Shown here in pieces: positions 25,038 through 33,604 of a DNA stretch of 39,247 bases. The stretch spans positions 1-39,247 of the forward strand of contig JAFQPI010000069.1 in NCBI GenBank assembly GCA_017411805.1. Reading direction: 5' to 3'. The notes below the pieces were generated by a model. It was not told the origin of the DNA, ran no database searches, and was given only the letters and a program-made list of their open reading frames with translations. Source of the DNA: Clostridia bacterium. Its GTDB lineage: Bacteria; Bacillota; Clostridia; Oscillospirales; CAG-272. Made by a program: the position numbers and the translations under genes. Within the stretch, counting starts at the first letter, position 1. Each line of letters begins with the position of its first letter.

Positions 25038-26459
25038 ATGGGCGGATTTTTCGGGTGTGCAAAGCGCTCGGAGGCTATCTCAGACGTATTCTTCGGCACC
25101 GATTACCATTCACATCTCGGTACTCGGTGCGGAGGAATCGCCTCTTACAACCCCGAGATCGGTCTGCAAAGACAGATCCACAGCATTGCAAACTCACCCT
25201 TCAGAACCAAATTTGAAAATATCTTTGAGGAGATAGCGGGAAATTCCGCGATCGGCTGTATCAGCGACTCGGACCCCCAGCCCCTTCTCATTCGCTCGAA
25301 TCTCGGCACTTACGCGATCTGCACGGTCGCAATGATCAACAACTCGGATGAGCTTCTCGCAGAGGTAATGTCGAATTCGGGCCACATAAACGCTATGACG
25401 GGCGGTGCGGTCAACTCAACGGAGCTTATCGCCGCCATCATCAACACCAAGCCATCGTTTACCGAGGGAATCAAGTACGCACAGAGCCGCATTGACGGCT
25501 CTGCGACGATCCTCATTCTCACCGACGAGGGCAAGATAATCGCCGCGCGCGACCGCGTCGGCAGGCTTCCCGTCGAGCTCGGCGTCTGCGAGGACGGATA
25601 CTGCGTCGCCTTCGAGGATTTTGCTTACAAGAAGCTCGGCTACTCCGATCTTCGCGAGCTCGGACCCGGCGAGATCGTCGAGATCACCGCGGACGGCGTG
25701 ACCGTTCTTGCAGAGCCCGGCCGTGAGATGAAGATCTGCGCCTTTCTCTGGTCATATTACGGATATCCGACCTCGGATTACGAGAACGTCAACGTCGAAT
25801 GTATGCGCTGCCGCAACGGCTCGATAATGGCAAAGCGCGAGGTCGCCGAGGGCAAGACAGAGGGCATCGACTACGTATGCGGAGTTCCCGATTCGGGCAC
25901 GCCGCACGCTATCGGCTACGCAAATCAGAGCCACATCCCCTTTGCGCGCCCCTTCATTAAATATACTCCCACCTGGCCGAGATCCTTCACCACTCCCTCG
26001 CAGGTCAACCGTGCGAAGGTGGCAAAGATGAAGCTCATTCCCGTAAGCGAGCTGATCCACGGCAAGAATCTTCTCTTCGTTGACGACTCGATCGTTCGCG
26101 GCACACAGCTCCGCGAGACGGTTGAATTCCTCTACGATAACGGCGCGGCTTCGGTCCATATGCGAAGCGCGTGTCCGCCGATCATGTACGGCTGCAAATA
26201 TCTCCATTTCTCTCCCTCGACGAGCGACAACGACCTGATTGCGCGAAAGATCATCCTTGAGCTTGAGGGCGAGGAAGGCTTTGAACACATCGAAGAATAC
26301 TCGGACGGCTCGACCGAACGCGGTAAATCTTTCAGAAAAGCTCTTTGCGATAAGCTCAACTTCGCCTCCCTCGATTTCCAGACACTCGACGGCATCATCG
26401 AGTCAATCGGCATCGACCGCGATAAGCTCTGTACCTATTGCTGGAACGGGAAGAGTTAA
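25038..26459 (+). CDS. purF: Amidophosphoribosyltransferase-like protein lacking the N-terminal catalytic cysteine
   Basis: PurF normally uses glutamine to aminate PRPP, the first step of purine synthesis. The PRPP motif LLFVDDSIVRGTQ (345-357) is intact, and cysteines C234, C386, C465 and C468 fall where the Bacillus enzyme has its four Fe-S ligands (the last pair in LCTYC at the C-terminus). The glutaminase half is unusual. Family members begin CGVFG after processing, with Cys as nucleophile; here the start is MGGFFGC, with Gly in place of Cys. The LQHRGQ and NG motifs of the glutamine site read HLGTRC and INN. The protein is full length (473 residues). It may use free ammonia, or an amidotransferase partner, or have a different role; it is the only purF candidate here. 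It starts nine bases after purC with a weak AAGAGA site. Confidence 0.85.
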   Translation: MGGFFGCAKRSEAISDVFFGTDYHSHLGTRCGGIASYNPEIGLQRQIHSIANSPFRTKFENIFEEIAGNSAIGCISDSDPQPLLIRSNLGTYAICTVAMINNSDELLAEVMSNSGHINAMTGGAVNSTELIAAIINTKPSFTEGIKYAQSRIDGSATILILTDEGKIIAARDRVGRLPVELGVCEDGYCVAFEDFAYKKLGYSDLRELGPGEIVEITADGVTVLAEPGREMKICAFLWSYYGYPTSDYENVNVECMRCRNGSIMAKREVAEGKTEGIDYVCGVPDSGTPHAIGYANQSHIPFARPFIKYTPTWPRSFTTPSQVNRAKVAKMKLIPVSELIHGKNLLFVDDSIVRGTQLRETVEFLYDNGAASVHMRSACPPIMYGCKYLHFSPSTSDNDLIARKIILELEGEEGFEHIEEYSDGSTERGKSFRKALCDKLNFASLDFQTLDGIIESIGIDRDKLCTYCWNGKS

Positions 26460-26626
26460 ATGCAAAATGCAGAATGCAAAATGCAAAATGAGGCATATAA
26501 TTTTGCTTTGCATTTCTGAATTTTGTCTTACTTTTTTACTTATCTATTGCAAAACACTGATTTGCAAATCACCAAATTAACTTTCAAATTCATTTTGCAT
26601 TTTGCATTTTGAATTTTGCATTAGAA
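26457..26626. repeat. Heptad-bounded repeat between purF and purM
   Basis: TGCAAAA/TGCAGAA units start inside the purF stop codon (about 26457-26490), and inverted TTTTGCA units occupy about 26589-26626, just before the purM ribosome site. The interior is AT-rich with a TTTTGC-rich stretch and no gene. Confidence 0.8.
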
Positions 26627-26642
26627 AGGAAACTTTATTATT

Positions 26643-27707
26643 ATGCTTCATTCTAATTCTAAATCCGACAGCTACGCAGCGGCGGGCGTTGATATCACAG
26701 CCGGCTACCGCGCTGTCGAGCTTATGAAAAAACATATCGCACGCACCAAAAACGAGGGTTGCCTCGACGACGTCGGCGGCTTCGGCGGCTGCTTCGGTCT
26801 CCCCATCGCAGGTATGGAAGAGCCCGTGCTCGTTTCGGGCACCGACGGCTGCGGTACCAAGGTCAAGCTCGCGATCCTTATGGACAAGCATGATACCATC
26901 GGAATCGATGCCGTTGCTATGTGCGTAAACGACATCATCTGCTGCGGCGCGCGCCCCCTCTTCTTCCTTGATTACATCGCTTGCGGCAAGAATATCCCCG
27001 AAAAGATCGCAGAGATCGTCGGCGGCGTTGCCGAGGGTTGCGTTCAGTCGGGCGCGGCTCTTATCGGCGGTGAGACCGCAGAGCATCCCGGTATGATGCC
27101 CGTGGAGGACTATGACCTCGCAGGCTTCGCTGTCGGTATCGTTGACAAAAAGAAGATCCTCGACAACACCCGTATGAAGGCGGGCGACGTCGTTATCGCT
27201 CTCCCCTCCACGGGTATCCACTCGAACGGTTTTTCGCTCTGCCGTAAGGTCTTCGACATAGACAACAATAACCCCGAGCTCTACGTCCCCCGCGAGGAGC
27301 TTGGCGGCAAGAGTATCGCGGAAGCTCTGATCGTTCCCACCCGCATCTACGTAAAGTCGATCCTCGCACTTCTCGAGAAGGTTGACGTCAAGGGCATCTC
27401 CCACATCACGGGCGGCGGCTTCTACGAGAATATCCCGAGATCGATCCCCGCGGGACTCGGCGCAAAGATCGAAAAATCCGCAATCAAGGTCCTTCCCATC
27501 TTCGATATGATCGCAAAATGGGGCAATATCCCGGAGAGAGATATGTTCAACACCTACAATATGGGCGTCGGCATGAGCGTAGTCGTCCCCGCAGATGAGG
27601 TCGAGACCGCTCTCGAGATCCTCCGGTCGGGCGGCGAAGAGGCTTACGTCATCGGTGAGATCGTTTCCGCTGAAAGTCTTGGCGGAGAGCAGATAGAAAT
27701 TATTTAA
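26643..27707 (+). CDS. purM: Phosphoribosylformylglycinamidine cyclo-ligase (AIR synthase)
   Basis: PurM closes the imidazole ring, making AIR from FGAM with ATP, step five. The start [20 protein letters not shown], the glycine-rich ATP region [46 protein letters not shown] and [13 protein letters not shown] are all family motifs. The 354-residue size is normal. An AAAGGA site precedes the ATG by about 12 bases. Its stop codon is directly followed by heptad repeats. Confidence 0.95.
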   Translation: MLHSNSKSDSYAAAGVDITAGYRAVELMKKHIARTKNEGCLDDVGGFGGCFGLPIAGMEEPVLVSGTDGCGTKVKLAILMDKHDTIGIDAVAMCVNDIICCGARPLFFLDYIACGKNIPEKIAEIVGGVAEGCVQSGAALIGGETAEHPGMMPVEDYDLAGFAVGIVDKKKILDNTRMKAGDVVIALPSTGIHSNGFSLCRKVFDIDNNNPELYVPREELGGKSIAEALIVPTRIYVKSILALLEKVDVKGISHITGGGFYENIPRSIPAGLGAKIEKSAIKVLPIFDMIAKWGNIPERDMFNTYNMGVGMSVVVPADEVETALEILRSGGEEAYVIGEIVSAESLGGEQIEII

Positions 27708-27898
27708 ATGCTAAATGCAAAATGCAAAATTTTCATTAATAGGTAAATTTCCTCACGCTGTTCGGAAATTACAGCAAGTATAATTTGTCCTTGATAAACC
27801 TTCATTTTGCATTTAGCCGCATTTAATCATCCAAAATGCTTTTCGACTTGTCGAAAAGCTACCTCCATTTTGCATTTTGCATTCTGCATTCTGCATTT
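27706..27898. repeat. Heptad-bounded repeat between purM and purN
   Basis: Heptads of TGCAAAA type start inside the purM stop codon (about 27706-27730). An AAATTTCC/GGAAATT hairpin (27753-27771) and a perfect GCTTTTCGACttGTCGAAAAGC hairpin (27838-27859) follow, then inverted TTTTGCA/TTCTGCA units (27868-27898). This copy has the same module order as the one before purC. Confidence 0.85.
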
Positions 27899-27938
27899 TA
27901 CAAAGTAACAACCACAAAACAAAATTGGAGTACAAACT

Positions 27939-28571
27939 ATGAGCAGAACCACCAAAATCGCCGTCCTCGTCTCGGGCGGCGGAACGAATCTTCAGGCTCT
28001 GATCGACGCCGAGAAGCGTGGCGAGCTTGGAGCAGGCAAGATCAGCCTCGTTCTCGCATCGAAACCCGGAGTTTACGCGCTTGAGCGTGCCGCGCAGAAC
28101 GGCATCGACTCCGTCGTTCTTCCCCGAAAGGATTACGCCGACATCGCCGCATATTCGAAGGCTCTTGCCGAAACGCTGACTGAGGCGGGCATCGACCTCG
28201 TCGTGCTTGCGGGCTTCCTCACCATCTTTGACGAGCAGGTCTACGCGGCTTTCCCGAATAAGATCCTCAATGTTCACCCCGCGCTGATCCCCTCCTTCTG
28301 CGGAAAGGGATTTTACGGTCTCCACGTTCACGAAGCCGCGCTCGAAAAGGGCGTCAAGGTTTCGGGCGCAACGGTTCATATCGTCATTCCCGAATGCGAC
28401 GCGGGACCCATCGTGCTCCAAAAAGCAGTCGAGGTCAAGCAAGATGACACCCCCGAGACCCTCCAGCGCCGCATTATGGAGGAAGCCGAATGGAAGATCC
28501 TCCCCGAAGCCGTCCGCCTTTTCTGCGACGGTAAGATCGAGGTCGAGGATAATAAGGTATACATAAAATGA
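27939..28571 (+). CDS. purN: Phosphoribosylglycinamide formyltransferase (folate-dependent)
   Basis: PurN transfers a formyl group from formyl-tetrahydrofolate to GAR, step three. The substrate loop VLVSGGGTNLQALIDA (9-24), the catalytic ILNVHPALIPSFCGKGFYG segment (Asn111, His113) and HIVIPECDAGPIVLQ with the catalytic Asp are clear. At 210 residues it has normal length. A TTGGAG site precedes the start. Its stop overlaps the start of the DUF3795 gene as ATGA, so that small gene is coupled to it. Confidence 0.95.
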   Translation: MSRTTKIAVLVSGGGTNLQALIDAEKRGELGAGKISLVLASKPGVYALERAAQNGIDSVVLPRKDYADIAAYSKALAETLTEAGIDLVVLAGFLTIFDEQVYAAFPNKILNVHPALIPSFCGKGFYGLHVHEAALEKGVKVSGATVHIVIPECDAGPIVLQKAVEVKQDDTPETLQRRIMEEAEWKILPEAVRLFCDGKIEVEDNKVYIK

Positions 28572-28831
28572 AAAACCTGTCCGTCTGCGGAATCGACTGC
28601 AATGCTTGCAAGTTCTTCCTTGATAAAGCCTGCGTCGGCTGCCGAAAGGTCGCTCCCGAGGGTAAAACCGTTTGGAACGGCAGATGCGACCTTTACGATT
28701 GCGCGGTAAATGAAAACCTTGACCACTGCGGTCAATGCAAAAAATTCCCTTGTGCCACCCTCAAAGAATGGGCATCAAACGAAAACACCGAGCGTATTCA
28801 GAATTTGATTGATTTGAATAATCGCACATAG
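28568..28831 (+). CDS. DUF3795-type cysteine-rich small protein
   Basis: This 87-residue protein has nine cysteines in pairs typical of DUF3795: CGIDCNACKFF, CVGCRK, CDLYDCA and CGQCKKFPC. The spacing suggests metal or Fe-S binding; no function is established for the family as far as I know. There is no signal peptide. It overlaps the purN stop by four bases (ATGA), so its translation depends on purN and its amount should track purine synthesis. A repeat element follows. It may be a chance passenger, but such an overlap usually means shared expression. Confidence 0.8.
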   Translation: MKNLSVCGIDCNACKFFLDKACVGCRKVAPEGKTVWNGRCDLYDCAVNENLDHCGQCKKFPCATLKEWASNENTERIQNLIDLNNRT

Positions 28832-28855
28832 TTTTTATACTGTACAGACTCCGAT

Positions 28856-29183
28856 CTCCTCATCCACCGCGCCAAGCGCGGTCCCCACATTTGCTTGCAA
28901 ATACGCCCGCATGGGGAAGGCTTGAGGGTTTCTGCAGACTTTTTTGATATTCAGCGAACATCGGATATTGCTATAATTTTGTTTAGGCAGATTGGAATAT
29001 TTTTATCAAATTATTTCGCACTCGTAATGGAGTTTTCAGCAAACTTTTTCAATATAATATTCCTCTTTGCTATGCAAAATTATATATCTGAATCATATTC
29101 GCTGAACAATTAGCGGTTATCGCTAAAACCTTAAACCTTCCCCAGCGGGGAAGGGGGACCGCCGTAGGGCGGTGGATGAGGAG
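28856..29183. repeat. MITE-like element between the DUF3795 gene and purO
   Basis: Ends beginning CTCCTCATCCACCGC (28856) and closing in the inverse (29183) match the element at 15913. The right arm is the standard form with CCCCAGCGGGG; the left arm carries an extra hairpin (ATTTGCttGCAAAT). The interior shares GGCAGATTGGAATATTTTTA and TATTCAGCGAACAT with the 15913 copy. No gene is seen. The next 170 bases hold a CTTTTCGCCGCGGCGAAAAG hairpin (29244-29263) and the purO ribosome site. Confidence 0.85.
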
Positions 29184-29353
29184 AAGAGACGGACACATTA
29201 TGTTCGCACCTGACACAACAACGAGCATATTCCAACAAAGATCCTTTTCGCCGCGGCGAAAAGTTACCCTAAACTTCGCCTTTGGCAAACATTAACTCGG
29301 CGAAGCCGACAGTACAATTATACCCCTATATATTAAATTATAAGGAGATAAAA

Positions 29354-30070
29354 ATGAAGATCTCATCTATCGCAGAAGAACTGAATTCCCTTGCCTACCA
29401 CGGCAGAGGCATCATCATCGGCAAGTCTGCCGACGGCAAAAAGGCTGTAACTGCTTACTTCATCATGGGTCGCAGCGTCAACAGCCGCAACCGCGTCTTC
29501 GTCACAGAAGGTGACGCTATGCGCACCAAGGCTTTTGACGAATCGAAGATGGTTGACCCGCATCTCATCATCTATTATCCCGTCCGCGTGCTCGGCAACA
29601 AGACCATCGTCACCAACGGTGACCAGACCGACACGATCTACAACCTTATGGACCGTCAGATGACCTTTGAGCAGGCTCTTCGCACTCGTGAATTCGAGGA
29701 TGACAAGCCAAATTTCACGCCCCGAATTTCGGGAATCATACACACCGAGGGCGGCGCGATGAACTACGCGATGTCCATCCTCAAGAGCGCAGAGGGCGAC
29801 GACTCCTCCTGCGAGAGATTTACTTACGCATACTCGAACCCGATCGCAGGTCGCGCAAAGTTCATCCACACCTATGGCGGCGACGGCGATCCCCTTCCCT
29901 CTTTTGAAGGCGAGCCAAAGACCCTCTCTCTCCCCGACTGCCCGATCGACGAGCTGACTGATCTGATCTGGACAAACCTCAACGAGGATAACAAGGTTTC
30001 CCTCTTCGTCCGCTATATCGACATCGAAAGCGGCGCGACCGAGACCAGGATCGTTAATAAAAACGCGTAA
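29354..30070 (+). CDS. purO: IMP cyclohydrolase of the PurO type
   Basis: The 238-residue protein resembles PurO, the IMP cyclohydrolase first known from archaea, unrelated to the cyclohydrolase half of PurH. It begins with RGIIIGKSADGKKAVTAYFI and FIMGRSVNSRNRVF and includes PRISGIIHTEGGAMNYAMS. The role would be ring closure of FAICAR to IMP, the last step. This fits the neighbouring gene, which codes only the AICAR transformylase half of PurH. The frame runs 24 codons further upstream, but the start at 29354 follows a TAAGGAG site and matches the family start. Identification is by remembered similarity and context. Confidence 0.8.
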   Translation: MKISSIAEELNSLAYHGRGIIIGKSADGKKAVTAYFIMGRSVNSRNRVFVTEGDAMRTKAFDESKMVDPHLIIYYPVRVLGNKTIVTNGDQTDTIYNLMDRQMTFEQALRTREFEDDKPNFTPRISGIIHTEGGAMNYAMSILKSAEGDDSSCERFTYAYSNPIAGRAKFIHTYGGDGDPLPSFEGEPKTLSLPDCPIDELTDLIWTNLNEDNKVSLFVRYIDIESGATETRIVNKNA

Positions 30071-30082
30071 TAAGGTAAACAC

Positions 30083-30440
30083 GATATATTCGCTTCGCGA
30101 ATGCGATATATAAATACGATATATAAATACGATATGTTCGCCAAAGGCGAACGTGAATTAGATCGGTGAATTTCCGCCGTGCGGAAATTTTCCTTAAAGT
30201 TCCGCTTTGCGGGTGCGGCTCTGGCGGTTTTCCCAAGGAAAACGGCGGTGTTCAGCCGCCGAGACAGAGTTGCGGCTTGCCGTAGGCAAGCGTCATATCG
30301 TATCCGCAGGATATATCGTGTGAAACATATCGTATCGCCGAAGGCGATATATCACGCGACCTCCGCAGAGGTTGCAACACCATTAAAACGATATTCAGAA
30401 AGCTTAATAAAAAACTCGCGCACAAAACTAACTTACTGTA
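30083..30440. repeat. Composite hairpin repeat, CGATATAT-rich, inverted copy at 38,936-39,100
   Basis: Several hairpins are joined by CGATATAT-like linkers: ATTCGCttcGCGAAT, GTTCGCcaaaGGCGAAC, GCTTGCCgtaGGCAAGC, TATCGCCgaaGGCGATA. Bases 30237-30300 reappear inverted at 39003-39066 with 63 of 64 matches. With the adjoining segment (30443-30902) this forms one arm of an inverted pair around purV-purD-purL. There is no gene. Confidence 0.85.
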
Positions 30441-30442
30441 TT

Positions 30443-30902
30443 CAGAACGCTGAATAAAAGGTTCGCACTCTCTGACTTCCCCCTCCCGGTTTACGGCGAG
30501 GGGGAGCGAGGGGGTGGGTCCCGATTTGCAGATATAAAATTATACGGATATCGGCAAAATCTCTATGTGGGCGCGAAATTACCTGTATGTACCCGCAGGA
30601 GGACGAAAACTCTATAGCTATTTCGCGCGCAAAGCGCGGGGGTGAAGGAGCGAAAATCTCCCCCGAAGGGAAGATTTTACTCCTTCCAAACAGCCTGCGG
30701 GACGCAGTCTGTTTGAAGCACAAGAGAGAATTCCGCACTCTGCGGAGTGCGGCAAGGGCTTTGCCCTTGACCCACAAGCTTTTGAAAAAGCTTGACCAAA
30801 ACTTTCCCGCTGTTTTACTTTTAATAAAAATCGAAAATTTCCGAGCCTCGGCGAGGAAATTATCCACAACTCTGCACTCTGCATTCTGCATTCTGCACTC
30901 AA
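30443..30902. repeat. Composite repeat, copy 1 (upstream of purV)
   Basis: About 460 bases of stem-loop modules: a CCCTC/GAGGG-rich stem, GCGCGCaaaGCGCG, CTCCCCCGaaGGGAAGA, a CAGCCTGCgggaCGCAG stem, CCGCACTctgcggAGTGCGG, AAGGGCtttGCCCTT and AAGCTTTTgAAAAAGCTT, ending with a GAAATTTCC hairpin and CTCTGCA/TTCTGCA heptads before the purV ribosome site. Bases 30642-30721 are identical to 34447-34526. Apparent ORFs here are repeat artefacts. Confidence 0.9.
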
Positions 30903-30918
30903 AAAGAGGTATATTATA

Positions 30919-32103
30919 ATGAAGACTTTCGAACTCAAATACGGCTGTAACCCCAACCAGAAGCCCGCTTCCATCTATATGCACGATGGCTCCGATCTCC
31001 CCATCGAGATCCTCTGCGGCCGTCCCGGCTACATCAATTTTCTTGATGCCTTCAACTCCTGGCAGCTCGTCAAGGAGCTTAAGGAAGCCCTCGGTCTCCC
31101 CGCAGTAACCTCCTTCAAGCACGTTTCTCCCACCTCCGCCGCTGTCGGTACTCCCCTTTCCGATAAGCTCAAGAAGGCTTGCTTCGTTGACGATATCGAG
31201 GGTCTCGACGATTCCCCCCTCGCTTGCGCTTACGCAAGAGCGCGCGGCGCGGACAGACTTTGCTCCTTCGGCGACTGGGTCGCTCTCTCCGATGTCTGCG
31301 ACGTTACGACAGCAAAGATGATCGCGCGCGAGGTCTCGGACGGCATCATCGCTCCCGGCTACGACCCCGAAGCTCTTGAAATTCTCAAGGGCAAGCGCGG
31401 CGGCAACTACAACATCGTCAAGATTGATCCCAATTTTGTCCCCGATCCTCAGGAAAAGAAGCAGGTCTTCGGCATCACCTTCGAGCAGGGACGTAACAAT
31501 TTCAAGATCGACCGCGAGCTTCTTTCCAACATCGTAACCGAGAACAAGGCTCTCTCGGACGAAGCCGCACGCGACCTCATCATCTCGCTCATCACACTCA
31601 AATATACACAGTCAAACTCTGTCTGCTATGCGGTTGACGGTCAGGCTATCGGCGTTGGCGCGGGTCAGCAGTCTCGAATCCACTGCACAAGACTCGCAGG
31701 CACCAAGGCTGACACCTGGTTCCTCCGCCAGCACGACAAGGTCCTCGGCCTTCCCTTCCGCGCAGACCTCAAGCGCGCGGACCGCGACAACGTCATCGAC
31801 GGCTATATCAACAAGAACGAGGAAGACGTTTGCGCAGACGGCATCTGGCAGAAGTACTTCACCGAGCAGCCCGCTCCCCTCACCGCTGAGGAGATCCGCG
31901 CTTATCTCGACACGATCACGGGCGTAGCACTCGGCTCCGACGCGTTCTTCCCCTTCTCGGACAGCATCGAGCGCGCGAAGAAGAGCGGCGTTTCCTACGT
32001 TGCCGAGCCCGGCGGATCTATCCGCGACGACGCCGTTATCGAAGCCTGCGACAAGTACGGCATGATCATGGCGTTCACCGGAATGAGACTCTTCCATCAT
32101 TAA
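30919..32103 (+). CDS. purV: Stand-alone AICAR formyltransferase (C-terminal half of PurH)
   Basis: This 394-residue protein matches only the AICAR transformylase half of bifunctional PurH. It starts LKYGCNPNQKPASIY, a motif that in PurH lies about 200 residues in, carries the catalytic Lys-His pair in TSFKHVSPTSAAVG (Lys67, His68), and ends with GSIRDDAVIEACDKYGM...FTGMRLFHH, like PurH. The IMP cyclohydrolase domain is missing; the purO gene 848 bases upstream supplies it. The reaction puts a formyl group on AICAR (step nine). The AGAGG site upstream supports the start. Between purO and this gene lie only repeats. The name purV follows usage for stand-alone forms. Confidence 0.92.
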   Translation: MKTFELKYGCNPNQKPASIYMHDGSDLPIEILCGRPGYINFLDAFNSWQLVKELKEALGLPAVTSFKHVSPTSAAVGTPLSDKLKKACFVDDIEGLDDSPLACAYARARGADRLCSFGDWVALSDVCDVTTAKMIAREVSDGIIAPGYDPEALEILKGKRGGNYNIVKIDPNFVPDPQEKKQVFGITFEQGRNNFKIDRELLSNIVTENKALSDEAARDLIISLITLKYTQSNSVCYAVDGQAIGVGAGQQSRIHCTRLAGTKADTWFLRQHDKVLGLPFRADLKRADRDNVIDGYINKNEEDVCADGIWQKYFTEQPAPLTAEEIRAYLDTITGVALGSDAFFPFSDSIERAKKSGVSYVAEPGGSIRDDAVIEACDKYGMIMAFTGMRLFHH

Positions 32104-32111
32104 TGATGGAA

Positions 32112-32262
32112 AAATGCAAAATGCAAAATGATAAATGCAAAATGAAGGATAATTTCCTTCGCTTTGCTCGGAAATTTTCAATTATATAAAAATGCTTTTT
32201 GAGCGTAAGCGAAAAAAGTTTCCTCAATTTTGCATTTTGCATTCTGCATTTTGCATTCAAAA
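32112..32262. repeat. Heptad-bounded repeat between purV and purD
   Basis: TGCAAAA units begin about nine bases after the purV stop (32112-32145). They are followed by an AATTTCC/GGAAATT hairpin (32151-32176), a degenerate GCTTTTTGAGCG/AGCGAAAAAAG stem and inverted TTTTGCA/TTCTGCA units (32226-32262) just before the purD leader. Confidence 0.85.
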
Positions 32263-32298
32263 CCTCCCCAACAAAATACAGAAAAAGGAACTAAACCA

Positions 32299-33570
32299 AT
32301 GAACGTTCTCGTCATCGGCAGCGGCGGCCGTGAACACGCCGTTATAAAGTCGATCAAGAAAAATCCCGCCGTCGAGACTATCTGGTGTCTGCCCGGAAAC
32401 GGAGGCATCGCATCCGACGCCGTCTGCGTTGATATCGGCGCGAAGGATATTGACGGCATCGTGAAATTTGCGTCCGAAAATCCCGTCGATTACGCCATCG
32501 TCACCCCCGACGATCCGCTCGTCCTCGGTTGCGTTGACGCGCTTTCCGCCATCGGAATCCCCTGCTTCGGCCCCGACAAAAAGGCGGCGATCATTGAAGG
32601 AAGCAAGGCGTTCTCGAAGAATCTTATGAAAAAATACTCGATCCCGACCGCCGCATACGAGATCTTTTACGATATGGATAAGGCAATTTCTTATCTTCAG
32701 GACAAGGAAATGCCCATCGTCATCAAAGCGGACGGACTCGCGCTCGGCAAGGGCGTTATCATTGCCGAAACTCTCGCCAAGGCAGAGGACGCGGTTCGCT
32801 CGATGATGGCGGACAAGGTCTTCGGCGCTTCGGGCGACCACGTCGTTATCGAGGAATTTCTCACGGGACCCGAGGTCTCGGTGCTCGCCTTCACCGACGG
32901 CAAAACCGTTATTCCGATGGTCTCCTCTATGGACCACAAGCGCGCGCACGACAACGATGAAGGTCTGAACACCGGCGGAATGGGCACCGTTGCGCCCAAC
33001 CCCTACTACACCGACGCGATCGCCGACGAATGCATGAAGACGATCTTCACCCCGACTATTAACGCGATGAACGCCGAGGGACGCACCTTCAAGGGTTGTC
33101 TCTACTTCGGACTGATGCTGACACCGAAGGGACCCAAGGTCATCGAGTACAACTGCCGTTTCGGCGACCCCGAAACGCAGGTCGTCCTTCCTCTTCTCGA
33201 AAGTGATTTACTCACCGTTATGCAGGCGGTCACCGAGGAAAGACTTTCCGAGGTCGATGTAAAATTTGCAACAGGCAAATCGGCTTGCTGTGTAATTATG
33301 GCATCTGCGGGCTATCCGCAGAGCTATGAAAAGGGATACGAGATCACCATCCCCGCCGAGCTTTCCGACAGCGTTTACGTTGCGGGCGCGGCACTAAAGG
33401 ACGGCAAGCTCCTAAACAGCGGCGGACGCGTCCTCGGAGTCACGTCGGTTGCCGATACTCTTGAGGGTGCCATCGCCGCTTCCTACGAAAAGGTATCGCA
33501 GATCCACTTTGATAACGCCTACTGCCGCAAGGACATCGGTCAGAGAGCACTGAAGGCGCTTAAAAAGTGA
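32299..33570 (+). CDS. purD: Phosphoribosylamine-glycine ligase (GAR synthetase)
   Basis: PurD joins glycine to phosphoribosylamine with ATP, step two. The 423-residue protein begins MNVLVIGSGGREHAVIKSI and has the ATP-grasp core: IVIKADGLALGKGVIIAET, VVIEEFLTGPEVSVLAFTDG, DHKRAHDNDEGLNTGGMG and YNCRFGDPETQVVLPLL. The frame extends 23 codons upstream through the heptad repeat, but the AAAGGA site and family alignment fix the start at 32299. Its product is unstable phosphoribosylamine's first stable derivative, so activity must match the neighbouring PurF-like protein. It ends in TGA within a TGATCAGTGGTCA palindromic stretch. Confidence 0.95.
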   Translation: MNVLVIGSGGREHAVIKSIKKNPAVETIWCLPGNGGIASDAVCVDIGAKDIDGIVKFASENPVDYAIVTPDDPLVLGCVDALSAIGIPCFGPDKKAAIIEGSKAFSKNLMKKYSIPTAAYEIFYDMDKAISYLQDKEMPIVIKADGLALGKGVIIAETLAKAEDAVRSMMADKVFGASGDHVVIEEFLTGPEVSVLAFTDGKTVIPMVSSMDHKRAHDNDEGLNTGGMGTVAPNPYYTDAIADECMKTIFTPTINAMNAEGRTFKGCLYFGLMLTPKGPKVIEYNCRFGDPETQVVLPLLESDLLTVMQAVTEERLSEVDVKFATGKSACCVIMASAGYPQSYEKGYEITIPAELSDSVYVAGAALKDGKLLNSGGRVLGVTSVADTLEGAIAASYEKVSQIHFDNAYCRKDIGQRALKALKK

Positions 33571-33604
33571 TCAGTGGTCAAAACACGCGGTTAGGAGGTA
33601 AACA

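Noticed and set aside
30083-30918. Riboswitch or structured RNA before purV
   Set aside because: The folding potential comes from independent perfect hairpins that recur at 34246 and 38535 in other contexts, including inverted after purL, so it is repeat DNA and not a gene-specific leader.
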